Notes: a model not told the origin generated them from the sequence alone. A stretch of 64,000 bases of DNA from Streptomyces xiamenensis (GCF_000993785.3 NZ_CP009922.3:3286001-3350000); one strand, 5' to 3'. Counted from the stretch's first letter, positions 15,717-24,407 are shown. Program-made: numbers and translations.

Positions 15717-18364
15717 GACCGGCCCGCCGCGACCGGGCCGACGGAGGGCAGGTACTCGGCCGCCGACTTGGACATCAGCAGCGGCTCGGAGCGCCGCCGC
15801 CCGCCGACGGAGAGGTAGTTCGCCATCATGCCGAGCCCTCCGAACGGCCTGTTGCCGTTCTCGGCGTCCAGCAGCGTCTGGTCGACACAGACGCGGTGCC
15901 GCCTGGAGAGCACCTCGACCGTCTCCGGGTCGCTTCCGTACACCATGGCGCCCAGCGCGCGCTCGCCGACGTACGGGCTCGACAGCCGCTCGCGCAGCCG
16001 CTCCCCGTCGGGATAGGCGACGATGTTGAACACCGGCGCGAACATTTCGTCGAGGGGCATCTTGTCGTCGAAGTCCCATGCCAGGATGGTCGGTTCGACC
16101 CGCCGTGTCCGAAGGTCGATTCCGCCGCCGTGCCGGATGTGGTCCGCGTACCGCAGGAGGTACTCCGAGCACTGACTGAGGGCCGCGTCGTAGTACATCG
16201 GCCCGTAGTCGCAGTCGGGGTCGGAGTTGGCGCCGTAGCGCAGGGAGGAGAGCTTCGCCGAGAGCAGGTCGATGAACTCGCGCGAGCGCTCCTGGGGCAC
16301 GAAGACGACGTCGGGGCCGTAGCAGTCCTGCCCGGAGTTGTAGAGCCGGATGGCCGCGAGGTCGTGCACGGCGTGCTCGAAGTCGGCGTCGGGCGCGACG
16401 ACGAAGGGGTTGAGGCCCTGGCCGAAGAACAGGAACAGCTGGTCCGCGGTCAGCTCCTCGCGCACCGTCTCGGCGTTGGCGTAGCTGCCGGTGAACACGA
16501 TGAGATCGGCCTCACGGACCGGCCCGGTGACGAACTTGCGCTGGGACAGGTCCGACAGCTCGATCGGCAGGCCGTGCACCGGGGCGAGCAGAGCGTGCAG
16601 CCGCCGTGCCTGGTGCGCGATCTGTGCGGACGGCCGGAAGGTGACGGTGTCGGTGTAGAGCGACGCCACCAGCAGATAGAGCGCGTAGGCGTACAGCGGA
16701 ATGTTCGACGGCATGAACACCGCGGCGCGGGGCACCCGGCCGGGCCGGAAGTGGCGGATCTCCTCCTCGGCCCCGTCGAGGGTGGCCAGGAACGACTGCA
16801 ACTCCGCGACGGCAGTGCGGTGGGGCGAGACCTCGGTGAGGATCTCCAGCACGGCGCCCTCGTTGTCGTGCGCCCAGCGGCGGACCGCGCGCAGCGCCTC
16901 CAGGCGCTCCGGGAAGGGGATGTGTTCCCCGGCGGGGCGGGACGCGGAGGTGTCGCCACCGGGTTGGCCGGCGGATGTGGACGGTAATGTCATGGCAAGG
17001 GACTCCAGTGCGGCGGGGTCGGGCTTTCCGGTGCTGTTCAGGGGGAAGTCACGGACCACGAGGACGTCGTCGGGCTGCTCGTAGCGGGCGAGCACCGCGC
17101 GGAACGCCCGCTTCCAGTACGCGCGTGGGCGGCCCCGCGCGTCGGCCACCACGAAGACCAGGCGGACGCCACGGCGTTCGTCCTCCAGCGCGACGACCTG
17201 GGTCGGGGCCCCGGCAGCCTCGGCCAGCTCGGCGAGATGGTCGGGGTAGAGCGTGTGGCCGTCGCGGTGCACCGCGCGTTTGCGGCCGATCGGGACCACC
17301 CGCCCCTCGTCGTCGATCAGGCCGATGTCACCGGTGTGGTGCACGGGGCCGGGCACGGGGACGATCTCGCCGTCCGGGCCGAGGTGACCGGTCATCAGGC
17401 CCGCGCTGCGCACCACCAGTTCGCCGAGCCGGCCGGGCGGCAGTGGCCGGCCGGCCTCGTCATGGACCTCGACGACCACGCCGGGCAGCGGGGTCCCGCA
17501 TCGGACGGGGTCGGACGGCGGGGCGAGGGCGATGTTGCCGACCTCGGTCGCCCCGTAGCCGTCCAGCAGGGGCCGGCCGGTGTCGGCCGCGAAGCGGGCG
17601 GCCAGCGACTGCCCGAGCGGGGCGCCGCCGACACACCACGCGCGGACCCCGCTCAGCGCGTCCCGCAGCGCGGGCCGGCTGCCGAACAGGTTGAGCAGGC
17701 TGTGATAGGTCGGCGGGGTGGCGTCGACGATCGAGAGCCCGTGGGCCGCGCCGGCCTCCAGCGCGCGGTCCAGGCGCGTCGTCGGCCCGTAGACCACCAG
17801 CGTGCCGCCGCCCAGCCACCAGCACAGCACCAGGGACAGGCCGTACTGATGGGAGTAGGGCAGGACCGGCAGCAGAACGTCGTCGGCGCGGTAGCCCATC
17901 CGCTCGGCGCTGAGGGTGAGGTTGTCCAGGATCGACCGCCCCGAGCGCACGATGCCCTTCGGCGCTCCGGTGGTGCCCGAGGACCAGGAGATGACCGCGT
18001 CCGTCCTGCGTGACCAGGCCGTGAGATCCGGCACCTGTTCGTGCCGGCCGCGTGGCCCCGGGACGGCCCCGGGCGGCGCCGACGCACCGTCGATCTCCAG
18101 CACGACCCGGGCGCGTTCCCGGACCGAGGCGCGGTGCGCCGCCGTGGCGCGGTGGTCGCACAGCACCACCGAGGCGTCCAGGTGGGCCAGGGCCAGCAAT
18201 GCCACGACCCATTCCGGAGAATTCGGACCGGACAGCATCACCCGCGACCCCGGCCCGATTCCTCGACGGGCCAGGGAATGCGCCTCGGAACGCACGCGAG
18301 TGATGATCTCGTCGGTTTCCCACGTGGTTCCATCAGGCACCAGTAATCGCCTGAAAAGAAACAT
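15713..18364 (-). CDS. acyl-AMP ligase fused to aldehyde dehydrogenase domain
   Basis: An 883-residue two-domain protein. Residues about 1-455 form an ANL adenylating enzyme, with P-loop SWSSGTTGAPKGIV, GYGATEVGN, the hinge region GDIGLIDDEGRVVPIGRKR and C-terminal catalytic Lys in PLNSTGKPDPA. Residues about 480-870 are aldehyde-dehydrogenase-like, with the thiol Cys in YNSGQDCYGPDVV, MPLDEMFAPVFNIV and FGGLGMM. No carrier domain separates them, unlike carboxylic acid reductases. A likely reaction is acid + ATP to acyl-AMP, transfer to CoA or the discrete ACP, then reduction to the aldehyde (or the reverse oxidation). It is first in the minus-strand operon; the four downstream junctions through KAS are tight. 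The fusion itself is directly visible; the direction of the reaction is not. Confidence 0.85.
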   Translation of the reverse strand: MFLFRRLLVPDGTTWETDEIITRVRSEAHSLARRGIGPGSRVMLSGPNSPEWVVALLALAHLDASVVLCDHRATAAHRASVRERARVVLEIDGASAPPGAVPGPRGRHEQVPDLTAWSRRTDAVISWSSGTTGAPKGIVRSGRSILDNLTLSAERMGYRADDVLLPVLPYSHQYGLSLVLCWWLGGGTLVVYGPTTRLDRALEAGAAHGLSIVDATPPTYHSLLNLFGSRPALRDALSGVRAWCVGGAPLGQSLAARFAADTGRPLLDGYGATEVGNIALAPPSDPVRCGTPLPGVVVEVHDEAGRPLPPGRLGELVVRSAGLMTGHLGPDGEIVPVPGPVHHTGDIGLIDDEGRVVPIGRKRAVHRDGHTLYPDHLAELAEAAGAPTQVVALEDERRGVRLVFVVADARGRPRAYWKRAFRAVLARYEQPDDVLVVRDFPLNSTGKPDPAALESLAMTLPSTSAGQPGGDTSASRPAGEHIPFPERLEALRAVRRWAHDNEGAVLEILTEVSPHRTAVAELQSFLATLDGAEEEIRHFRPGRVPRAAVFMPSNIPLYAYALYLLVASLYTDTVTFRPSAQIAHQARRLHALLAPVHGLPIELSDLSQRKFVTGPVREADLIVFTGSYANAETVREELTADQLFLFFGQGLNPFVVAPDADFEHAVHDLAAIRLYNSGQDCYGPDVVFVPQERSREFIDLLSAKLSSLRYGANSDPDCDYGPMYYDAALSQCSEYLLRYADHIRHGGGIDLRTRRVEPTILAWDFDDKMPLDEMFAPVFNIVAYPDGERLRERLSSPYVGERALGAMVYGSDPETVEVLSRRHRVCVDQTLLDAENGNRPFGGLGMMANYLSVGGRRRSEPLLMSKSAAEYLPSVGPVAAGRS

Positions 18365-18861
18365 CGGGCCCCTCCAGGGTGCCTGCTCATGGACATCGCC
18401 GAATAGGCGCGGAATTCTCGGTCAACTGTGGCGCTTTTCAGGGGTTTCCTCGGCGCGGAAGGCGCGAACTCCGGCTCACGACAAGGTGCGAACACCTCCT
18501 GGCGTCGCACATCCGCCCTGTACGGACGGGGGGTGCGACGGCGCTGAGGATGTCGCGGCCTCTACCGAGAACACGGCGCGGACCGCCGCGGTGGTTCATT
18601 CGCGGTGGAACCGAGCACCGCGAGAAAATACGGCCGATCCGTGTGCGGAGCCCCGGTGAACCGTGGACGGCCGCCGGTGCGTGTTCAGTACGTGACCCCA
18701 TCTCATTCAGGCTTCGCGCACCCTTACCGGCGAGTATCCAAAGCGAGTTGGACGGAGCCGCAAAGCGCCGGCCACGAAAGCGTGGCCGGCCGGCTGTCCA
18801 TGCGCGCGAAACGACGCTCCGGCGTGTTCTGCCCCGGGGCCCAGCGGCGTTCGGCCCCGGC
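18365..18861. promoter_or_regulatory. divergent promoter region of the biosynthetic cluster
   Basis: About 500 bp between the two divergent operons, with no convincing gene. Inverted repeats seen: AGGTG-4-CACCT at 18484-18497, GTCGCAC/GTGCGAC arms at 18504-18539, and a perfect 10-bp hairpin at 18767-18790. Binding sites for the SARP or a sigma factor are expected here, but I could not identify a repeat set I would defend. Confidence 0.5.
18767..18790 (+). repeat. tetraloop hairpin upstream of the ureohydrolase operon
   Basis: GCCGGCCACG, loop aaag, CGTGGCCGGC: 10 perfect pairs with a 4-nt loop. It ends 71 bp before the first start codon of the plus-strand operon and may be a leader hairpin or operator. 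Confidence 0.6.
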
Positions 18862-20040
18862 ATGACAGAGCTGGGTGCGCCCGAATGGGGCGCCTCGATG
18901 CGGGCGGCCCGGCCGCACCTCGGCACGGGCACCGAGGACCACGGCGCGGTCGACCACTACAACCAGGACCGGCCGCCCGGGCCCATCTATGTGCAACGGG
19001 CCTACGAGTACGGCCGGTCGGGCGTGCAGAGCTACATGGGCCTCCCGCTCTGCCTGACCCCCGAGGACCTGGTGGCCGGCGAGATCGACATCGCCGCCTG
19101 CGGGGTGCCCTGGGACGCCACCGGCACCGGTCGCAGCGGGGCCCGGCGCGGGCCCGTCGCGCTGCGCACCAGCGGGATGAACTCCACCCAGGAGTTCGCC
19201 CTGCCCGACCTGCACACCCGGGTGGACCCCTTCAAAGTGCTGCGCTGCGCGGACTACGGGGACGCCCCGACCGCGTCGGGCAACACCCCGGAGACCTTCG
19301 AGGACATCCGCAAGTTCGTCACCACCATCCTCGAGGCCGGTGCCCGCCCGCTGGTGCTGGGCGGCGACCACGGCATCACCTGGCCCTGCCTGACCGCGGT
19401 GGCCGACCACCTCGGCCACGGCGCGGTCGGCGTCATCCACCTGGGCGCGCACACCGCCATGGAGCCGGTCCAGGGCTGGCAGATGGGCGCCGCCCGCAGC
19501 GCGCTGCGCCGCGCCGTCGCCTCGGGCGTGATCCGTGGCGAGCACGTGATCCAGCTCGGCGCCCGCGGCTTCGACACCAGCGCGGGACTGCGGTCCTGGC
19601 TGCACGACAACGGGGTACGCGTCCACCCGGCGGCGGCGGTCGATCAGCACGGCATCGACACCGTCATCGACCGGGTGATCGCCGGGGCCACCGCTCCCGG
19701 AGCACCCGCCCGCCACTACCTGTCGATCTCCATCGACGTGGCCGACCCGATGTACGCGCCCGGCACGAGCAGCCCCGAACCGGGCGGGCTGCGCAGCACC
19801 GCCCTGCTGCGTGCTGTCCGCCGCATCGGTGCCGAGGTCGATCTCGCCGGCGTCGAACTCGTCGAACTCAGCCCGCAGTACGACAACTCGGGCCAGATCA
19901 CCACGCTGCTGGCCCACCGCACCCTGCACCACACCCTGACCGGGATGGCCATGCGACGGCTGGGCCTGACCCAGCGCGGCTGGCTCCACCCCGACGCCCT
20001 CGACCATGGCCTCACCGACCGTCCCGGAGACCCCTCATGA
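18862..20040 (+). CDS. ureohydrolase-fold protein lacking metal ligands (probable pseudoenzyme)
   Basis: A 392-residue paralogue of the next gene, similar over almost its whole length (PGPIYVQRAYEYGRSGVQSY, LTPEDLVAGEIDIAACGVPWD). In arginase/agmatinase enzymes the two Mn ions are held by one His in GGDH, Asp-x-His-x-Asp, and Asp-x-Asp. Here His170 (GGDHG) and His197 are kept, but the block reads HLGAHTAME, so both Asp are gone (Gly195, Ala199), and SISIDVADP has Ser290 for the third; only Asp292 remains. Three of four aspartates are lost while the fold motifs and APGTSSPEPGG stay. It is therefore likely inactive and may form mixed complexes with its neighbour. Start ATG at 18862 lacks a strong ribosome site but matches the paralogue in length. 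Confidence 0.85.
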   Translation: MTELGAPEWGASMRAARPHLGTGTEDHGAVDHYNQDRPPGPIYVQRAYEYGRSGVQSYMGLPLCLTPEDLVAGEIDIAACGVPWDATGTGRSGARRGPVALRTSGMNSTQEFALPDLHTRVDPFKVLRCADYGDAPTASGNTPETFEDIRKFVTTILEAGARPLVLGGDHGITWPCLTAVADHLGHGAVGVIHLGAHTAMEPVQGWQMGAARSALRRAVASGVIRGEHVIQLGARGFDTSAGLRSWLHDNGVRVHPAAAVDQHGIDTVIDRVIAGATAPGAPARHYLSISIDVADPMYAPGTSSPEPGGLRSTALLRAVRRIGAEVDLAGVELVELSPQYDNSGQITTLLAHRTLHHTLTGMAMRRLGLTQRGWLHPDALDHGLTDRPGDPS

Positions 20041-21227
20041 CCGGCACACACGACAGCCCCGACCACGCCGACCAGCACGCCCACGACCACCACCACGCGA
20101 GGTGGCCCGAAGGGTTCTGGTCGCAGCCACCGCGGCTGGGGGCGGGCCTCGAAGGACATGAGGCCGTCGACGACTACAACAAGGACCGCAAGCCCGGACC
20201 CATCCACGTCAACCGGCGCTACGAGGGCGGCTACTCGGGCATCCAGACCTTCGCCAAGCTCCCGGTCTGCCTGACCCCCGAGGACCTCGCCGCCGGCGAG
20301 ATCGACGTCGCGGTGTGCGGCGTGCCGTGGGACTCGACCACGAGCGGTCGCAGCGGCACCAACCACGGCCCGATGGTGATCCGTTCGGCGGATCACCAGG
20401 CCGGCTACGGCCGGCCCCAACTGAGCCTGGACACCGGCGTGGACGCGTTCGAGGTGCTCAACTGCTGCGACTACGGCGACGCGCCGATCAGCGTCGGGAA
20501 CACCCCCGTCACCTTCGAGGGCATCCGCAAGTTCGTCGGCACCATCGTCGAGGCCGGGGCGATCCCCCTCATCCTGGGCGGGGACCACGCGATCACCTGG
20601 CCCTGTGCCACGGCGGTCGCCGACCACTGGGGTTACGGCAAGGTCGGCATCGTCCACTTCGACGCCCACGCCGACACCGGTGCCGACGCCCCGCAGAGCC
20701 TGGCCAGCCACGCCACCCCCATGCGCAAGCTCATCGAGTCCGGGGCCGTGCCCGGCTCGAACTTCGTGCAGGTCGGTCTGCGCGGCTACTGGCCCGACCC
20801 GGAGACCCTCGACTGGATGAAGGAACAGCGGATGCGCACGCACTTCATGGCCGAGATCGAGCGCTTCGGGTTCGACCACGTCCTGCAGCGCGCCGTGGAC
20901 GAGGCCCTCGACCAGGCCGACCACCTCTACCTCTCGCTGGACATCGATGTCGCCGACCCCGCCTACGCCCCGGGTACCGGCACACCGGAACCGGGCGGAC
21001 TGACCAGCAACGAGATCCTGCGCGCGGTCCGCCGGCTCTCCTCCGAGGTCGGCATCGTCGGCATGGACATCGTCGAGGTCTCCCCGCCCTTCGACGACAA
21101 GAGCGAGATCACCTGCCTGCTGGCCAACCGCGCCGCCCGCGAAGCACTGACCGGGACCGCGATGCGCCGCCTGGGCATCACCGGCCCCGATCACCCGGCG
21201 CCCGCAGCCCCGAGCACGGAAGGGTGA
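20037..21227 (+). CDS. agmatinase/arginase-family ureohydrolase (intact)
   Basis: A 396-residue binuclear metal hydrolase that should release urea from a guanidino compound to leave a primary amine. All metal ligands are present: His184 (GGDHAITWP), Asp209, His211 and Asp213 (HFDAHADTG), Asp302 and Asp304 (LDIDVADPAYAPGTGT). SHATPMRKL occupies the substrate-loop position. A His-rich N terminus (residues 5-20, HDHHH) is unusual and might bind metal. It overlaps the preceding paralogue by 4 nt (ATGA), so the two are translationally coupled, which suits a fixed stoichiometry. The substrate is unknown: agmatine, guanidinobutyrate, free guanidine or a pathway intermediate. The amine oxidase downstream suggests that the amine is oxidised next. 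Confidence 0.9.
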   Translation: MTGTHDSPDHADQHAHDHHHARWPEGFWSQPPRLGAGLEGHEAVDDYNKDRKPGPIHVNRRYEGGYSGIQTFAKLPVCLTPEDLAAGEIDVAVCGVPWDSTTSGRSGTNHGPMVIRSADHQAGYGRPQLSLDTGVDAFEVLNCCDYGDAPISVGNTPVTFEGIRKFVGTIVEAGAIPLILGGDHAITWPCATAVADHWGYGKVGIVHFDAHADTGADAPQSLASHATPMRKLIESGAVPGSNFVQVGLRGYWPDPETLDWMKEQRMRTHFMAEIERFGFDHVLQRAVDEALDQADHLYLSLDIDVADPAYAPGTGTPEPGGLTSNEILRAVRRLSSEVGIVGMDIVEVSPPFDDKSEITCLLANRAAREALTGTAMRRLGITGPDHPAPAAPSTEG

Positions 21228-21231
21228 CCGC

Positions 21232-23190
21232 GTGAGCCCGCAGCACCCCCTCGACCCGCTGACCGCCGAGGAGATCACCCGGGTCGGCGAGATCGTCCGC
21301 GCACACCCTGTCTTCACCGACCGGACGCACTTCTCGTCCATCGCGCTGGCCGAGCCGGGCAAGCAGGTACTCAAGGACCACGCCCGCGGCGCCGTCGTCC
21401 CCGACCGGGAGGCACAGGTCGTGCTCTACGACCGCGAGCACCGGATGGTCCGCGAGGCGCGGGTGTCGCTGACGGGCGGCACGGTGGTCTCCACGGTGGA
21501 CCGGATCGGGCAGCGCCCCCGTATGCAGAGCGCGGACTTCCAGGACGTCGTCGCCGCCATCAAGAAGGACCCCGAGTGGCTGGCCGCCATGAGCCGCCGC
21601 GGTCTGACCGACCCCGCCGTGATCGAGGTCCATCCGTGGCCGCCGGGTTACCACGACGAGCGCGACGACTACGCGCACCGCCGGGTGACCAAGGCGCTGA
21701 CGTTCGTGCGCCCCACCCAGGACGACAATCCGTTCGCCCGCCCGCTGGAAGGGGTGGTGGTCACGGCCGATCTCGACACCGCCGAGGTCCTGCGGGTCGA
21801 GGACGTCGCCCGGGTACCGGTCGGCGAGGACGACGGGCGCCACGGCCCGCGGCAGGCGACCCGCGAAGGCGTACGCCGGCTGGACATCACCCAGCCCGAC
21901 GGCCCCAGTTTCACCCTGGACGGACATCTGCTGCGGTGGCAGAACTGGTCGATGCGGGTCGGCTTCAACGACCGTGAGGGACTGGTGCTCCACCGGATCA
22001 GCTACGACGACCGGGGCCGCCGGCGTTCGATCATCCACCGCGCCTCCCTCTCGGAGATGTGGGTCCCCTACGGCGATCCCGCGCCACTGCACCGCAACAA
22101 GGCGGTGTTCGACGAGGGCGAGGCGGGGCTGGGGAAGCTCGCGAACTCCCTGGTGCTGGGCTGCGACTGCCTCGGCGAGATCCGCTACCTCGACGGCGTC
22201 TGCGCCGACTGGGACGGCAGCCCCTCCGTCATCGAGAACGCGATCTGCATCCACGAGGAGGACACCGGCATCGCCTGGAAGCACACCGGGCACAGCGAGG
22301 GCTTCGAGGAGACCACCACCGATGTCCGCCGCGGCCGCCGCCTGGTCGTCTCCTCGTTCTCCACACTGGAGAACTACGACTACGGATTCTTCTGGTACTT
22401 CCACACCGACGGCAGCGTGGAGTTCGAGGTCAAGCTCACCGGCATCATCTCCACGGGCGGCGTGCCCGCCGGCGAGGTGCCCTCCTCGGGCACCGTGGTG
22501 GCGCCCGGGGTCTACGGGCCGCATCACCAGCACGCGTTCAACGTGCGGCTGGACATGGCCGTGGACGGCGACCTCAACTCCGTCGTCGAGTGCGACTCCC
22601 GGCCCGCCCCGCTCGGCCCGGACAATCCCGTCGGCAACGCCTGGACCGTGCACACCACGCACCTGGAACGCGAACTGGGGGCGCAGCGCGTCGCCGACGC
22701 CTCGGTCGCGCGAACCTGGACGATCCAGAACGAGCGCGTCCGCAACGCCCACGGCCAGCCGGTCGGCTACCAGTTGATCCCCCAGTCCGGGGTGCTGCCG
22801 CTGCTGCACCCCGACAGCCCCATGCTCGGCCGGGCCCGGTTCGCGACCAAGCACCTGTGGGTGACGCCCTACCGGGAGGGGGAGCTGTTCGCCGCCGGGG
22901 ACTACCCGTTCCAGAGCCCGCCGGGTGAAGGGCTGCCCCGCTACACCGCCGGCGACGAGAACGTCCGCGACACCGACATCGTGGTCTGGCACACCTTCAT
23001 CGCCCACCATGTCGTCCGGCCCGAGGACTGGCCCGTCATGCCGGTGACGACGGCCTCGGTGCACCTGCGGCCGGCCGGGTTCTTCGACCGGAACCCGGCG
23101 CTCGACCTGCCGCTGCCCCGCGACACCACCAGCGGGTGCCACCCCGCCCCCGGCGCCGGAACCGGCGCGGACGCGGTCTGCCATCCGTGA
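21232..23190 (+). CDS. copper amine oxidase (topaquinone-containing)
   Basis: A 652-residue copper amine oxidase, close to the usual family length. The topaquinone precursor is Tyr382 in STLENYDYGFFW, matching T-x-x-N-Y-D/E-Y. The catalytic base is Asp294 in VFDEGEAGLG. Copper ligands are His432 and His434 in HHQHAF, with the third in HHVVRPEDWPVMP. It converts R-CH2-NH2 + O2 to R-CHO + NH3 + H2O2. There is no signal peptide, so it should be cytoplasmic. It starts 4 nt after the ureohydrolase stop, pointing to a two-step guanidine to amine to aldehyde route. The adjacent Pro of the consensus PRPEDWPVMP is Val here. Confidence 0.95.
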   Translation: MSPQHPLDPLTAEEITRVGEIVRAHPVFTDRTHFSSIALAEPGKQVLKDHARGAVVPDREAQVVLYDREHRMVREARVSLTGGTVVSTVDRIGQRPRMQSADFQDVVAAIKKDPEWLAAMSRRGLTDPAVIEVHPWPPGYHDERDDYAHRRVTKALTFVRPTQDDNPFARPLEGVVVTADLDTAEVLRVEDVARVPVGEDDGRHGPRQATREGVRRLDITQPDGPSFTLDGHLLRWQNWSMRVGFNDREGLVLHRISYDDRGRRRSIIHRASLSEMWVPYGDPAPLHRNKAVFDEGEAGLGKLANSLVLGCDCLGEIRYLDGVCADWDGSPSVIENAICIHEEDTGIAWKHTGHSEGFEETTTDVRRGRRLVVSSFSTLENYDYGFFWYFHTDGSVEFEVKLTGIISTGGVPAGEVPSSGTVVAPGVYGPHHQHAFNVRLDMAVDGDLNSVVECDSRPAPLGPDNPVGNAWTVHTTHLERELGAQRVADASVARTWTIQNERVRNAHGQPVGYQLIPQSGVLPLLHPDSPMLGRARFATKHLWVTPYREGELFAAGDYPFQSPPGEGLPRYTAGDENVRDTDIVVWHTFIAHHVVRPEDWPVMPVTTASVHLRPAGFFDRNPALDLPLPRDTTSGCHPAPGAGTGADAVCHP

Positions 23191-24389
23191 ACCCGTCCGT
23201 GACCTCGCGCCTGATGATCCTGTCCGTGGGCGCGTTCGTGCTCGCCATCGACGGGTTCGTGCTGCCCGGTCTGCTGCCCGAGGTGGCCGCGGACCTCTCG
23301 GTGAGCGTGGCGGCGGCGGGACAGCTGATGACCGCGTTCGGCGTCACCTACGCCGTCAGCTCGCCGGTCATCGCGACCCTCACCGGGCAGCTGGACCGCC
23401 GCCTCGTCATCTGTACGGGCATGGTGGTGTTCCTGCTGGGCATGGTGCTCCAAGCCGCCGGGCCCACCTACGGCGTCGTCATGGCCGGGCAGATCGTCGC
23501 CGCGCTCGGCGCCGCCGCCTTCCAGGCCAACGCCTTCGCCGTCGCCGGAGTCCTCGCGCCGCCCGGCCGCCGCTCGCGGGCCTTCGCCATGATCGCCGCG
23601 GGCGCCGGCCTGGCCGCGGTCCTCGGCATGCCCATCGGGCTCCTGATCGGCCAGCTCTGGGGGTGGCGCGGAACGTTGTGGACCATCGCCGCGATGGCCG
23701 CGGTCGCGGCGGTGCTGGCCGGCCTGTTCGTGCCGTCGGTGACCTTGCCCGCCACCACGATGCGCGCCCGGCTCGCGGTGCTCGTGAACCCGCGCATCCT
23801 GGCGCTGCTCGTGGTCAGCGCGCTGCTGATCACGCCGCAGTACCTCCTCGGCTCGTACGTCTCGGCGGTGGTGGGCATCAGCTCGCCGGGTGACGGCACG
23901 GCCATCATGATCGCCCTGCTGCTCTACGGAGCGGGGGTCTTCGCCGGCACCCGGGTGATCGGCCGGTTCGCCGACCGCTTCGCGGCGGTCGCGGTGATCG
24001 TCACCGGTCTCGGCGTCGTCGCCCTGAACTCCGTGCTTCTCGCCGCGGTACAGCACTGGTTCCTGCCCACCCTGGCCGTCCTGTTCATCCTGGGCATGAC
24101 GGCCCTGTCCCTGGTCATCCCCCAGCAGAACCGGGTCTTCGTCGCGGGCGGCGATGTCGCCGTGATCGCCCTGAGCCTCAGCGGGGCGATGAACCACATC
24201 GGTGCGGCGCTGGGCGCCGGAATCGGCGGGGCCGTCCTCGCCGGCGCCGGCCCGCTGTGGCTCGCCCCCACCGCGGCGCTACTCGCTCTCGGCGTCATCG
24301 CGGTGGTCCTGATCACCGCTCCCGAATCCTCCGCCGCCCGGCGCACCCACCCGGGGCGGGGGCGGTCCCGCGACGTCCGGCTGACGTGA
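23187..24389 (+). CDS. MFS transporter
   Basis: A 400-residue major facilitator with about 12 hydrophobic helices. The GTG at 23187 overlaps the amine-oxidase stop (GTGA) and starts the protein directly at the first helix (SRLMILSVGAFVLAIDGFVLP). The loop TGQLDRRLVICTG fits motif A of drug-proton antiporters, and the layout is that of the AraJ/DHA1 exporter group. As the last gene of the plus-strand operon it most likely exports the pathway product and so gives self-protection. A role in uptake of a precursor amine is less likely. It ends 18 bp from the convergent lipoprotein gene; I see no strong hairpin between them. Confidence 0.88.
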   Translation: MNPSVTSRLMILSVGAFVLAIDGFVLPGLLPEVAADLSVSVAAAGQLMTAFGVTYAVSSPVIATLTGQLDRRLVICTGMVVFLLGMVLQAAGPTYGVVMAGQIVAALGAAAFQANAFAVAGVLAPPGRRSRAFAMIAAGAGLAAVLGMPIGLLIGQLWGWRGTLWTIAAMAAVAAVLAGLFVPSVTLPATTMRARLAVLVNPRILALLVVSALLITPQYLLGSYVSAVVGISSPGDGTAIMIALLLYGAGVFAGTRVIGRFADRFAAVAVIVTGLGVVALNSVLLAAVQHWFLPTLAVLFILGMTALSLVIPQQNRVFVAGGDVAVIALSLSGAMNHIGAALGAGIGGAVLAGAGPLWLAPTAALLALGVIAVVLITAPESSAARRTHPGRGRSRDVRLT

Positions 24390-24407
24390 ACCGCCCGGTG
24401 CCTTCCG

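Noticed and set aside
18379..18861. N-terminal extension of the first ureohydrolase to 553 residues
   Set aside because: The extra 161 residues are Arg/Pro-rich and lack similarity to the coupled paralogue, which begins at the point matching 18862.
14013..21227. A clavam or clavulanate-type pathway (ThDP enzyme plus amidinohydrolase)
   Set aside because: No beta-lactam synthetase or clavaminate synthase gene is present, and the fatty-acid genes and amine oxidase have no place in that route.
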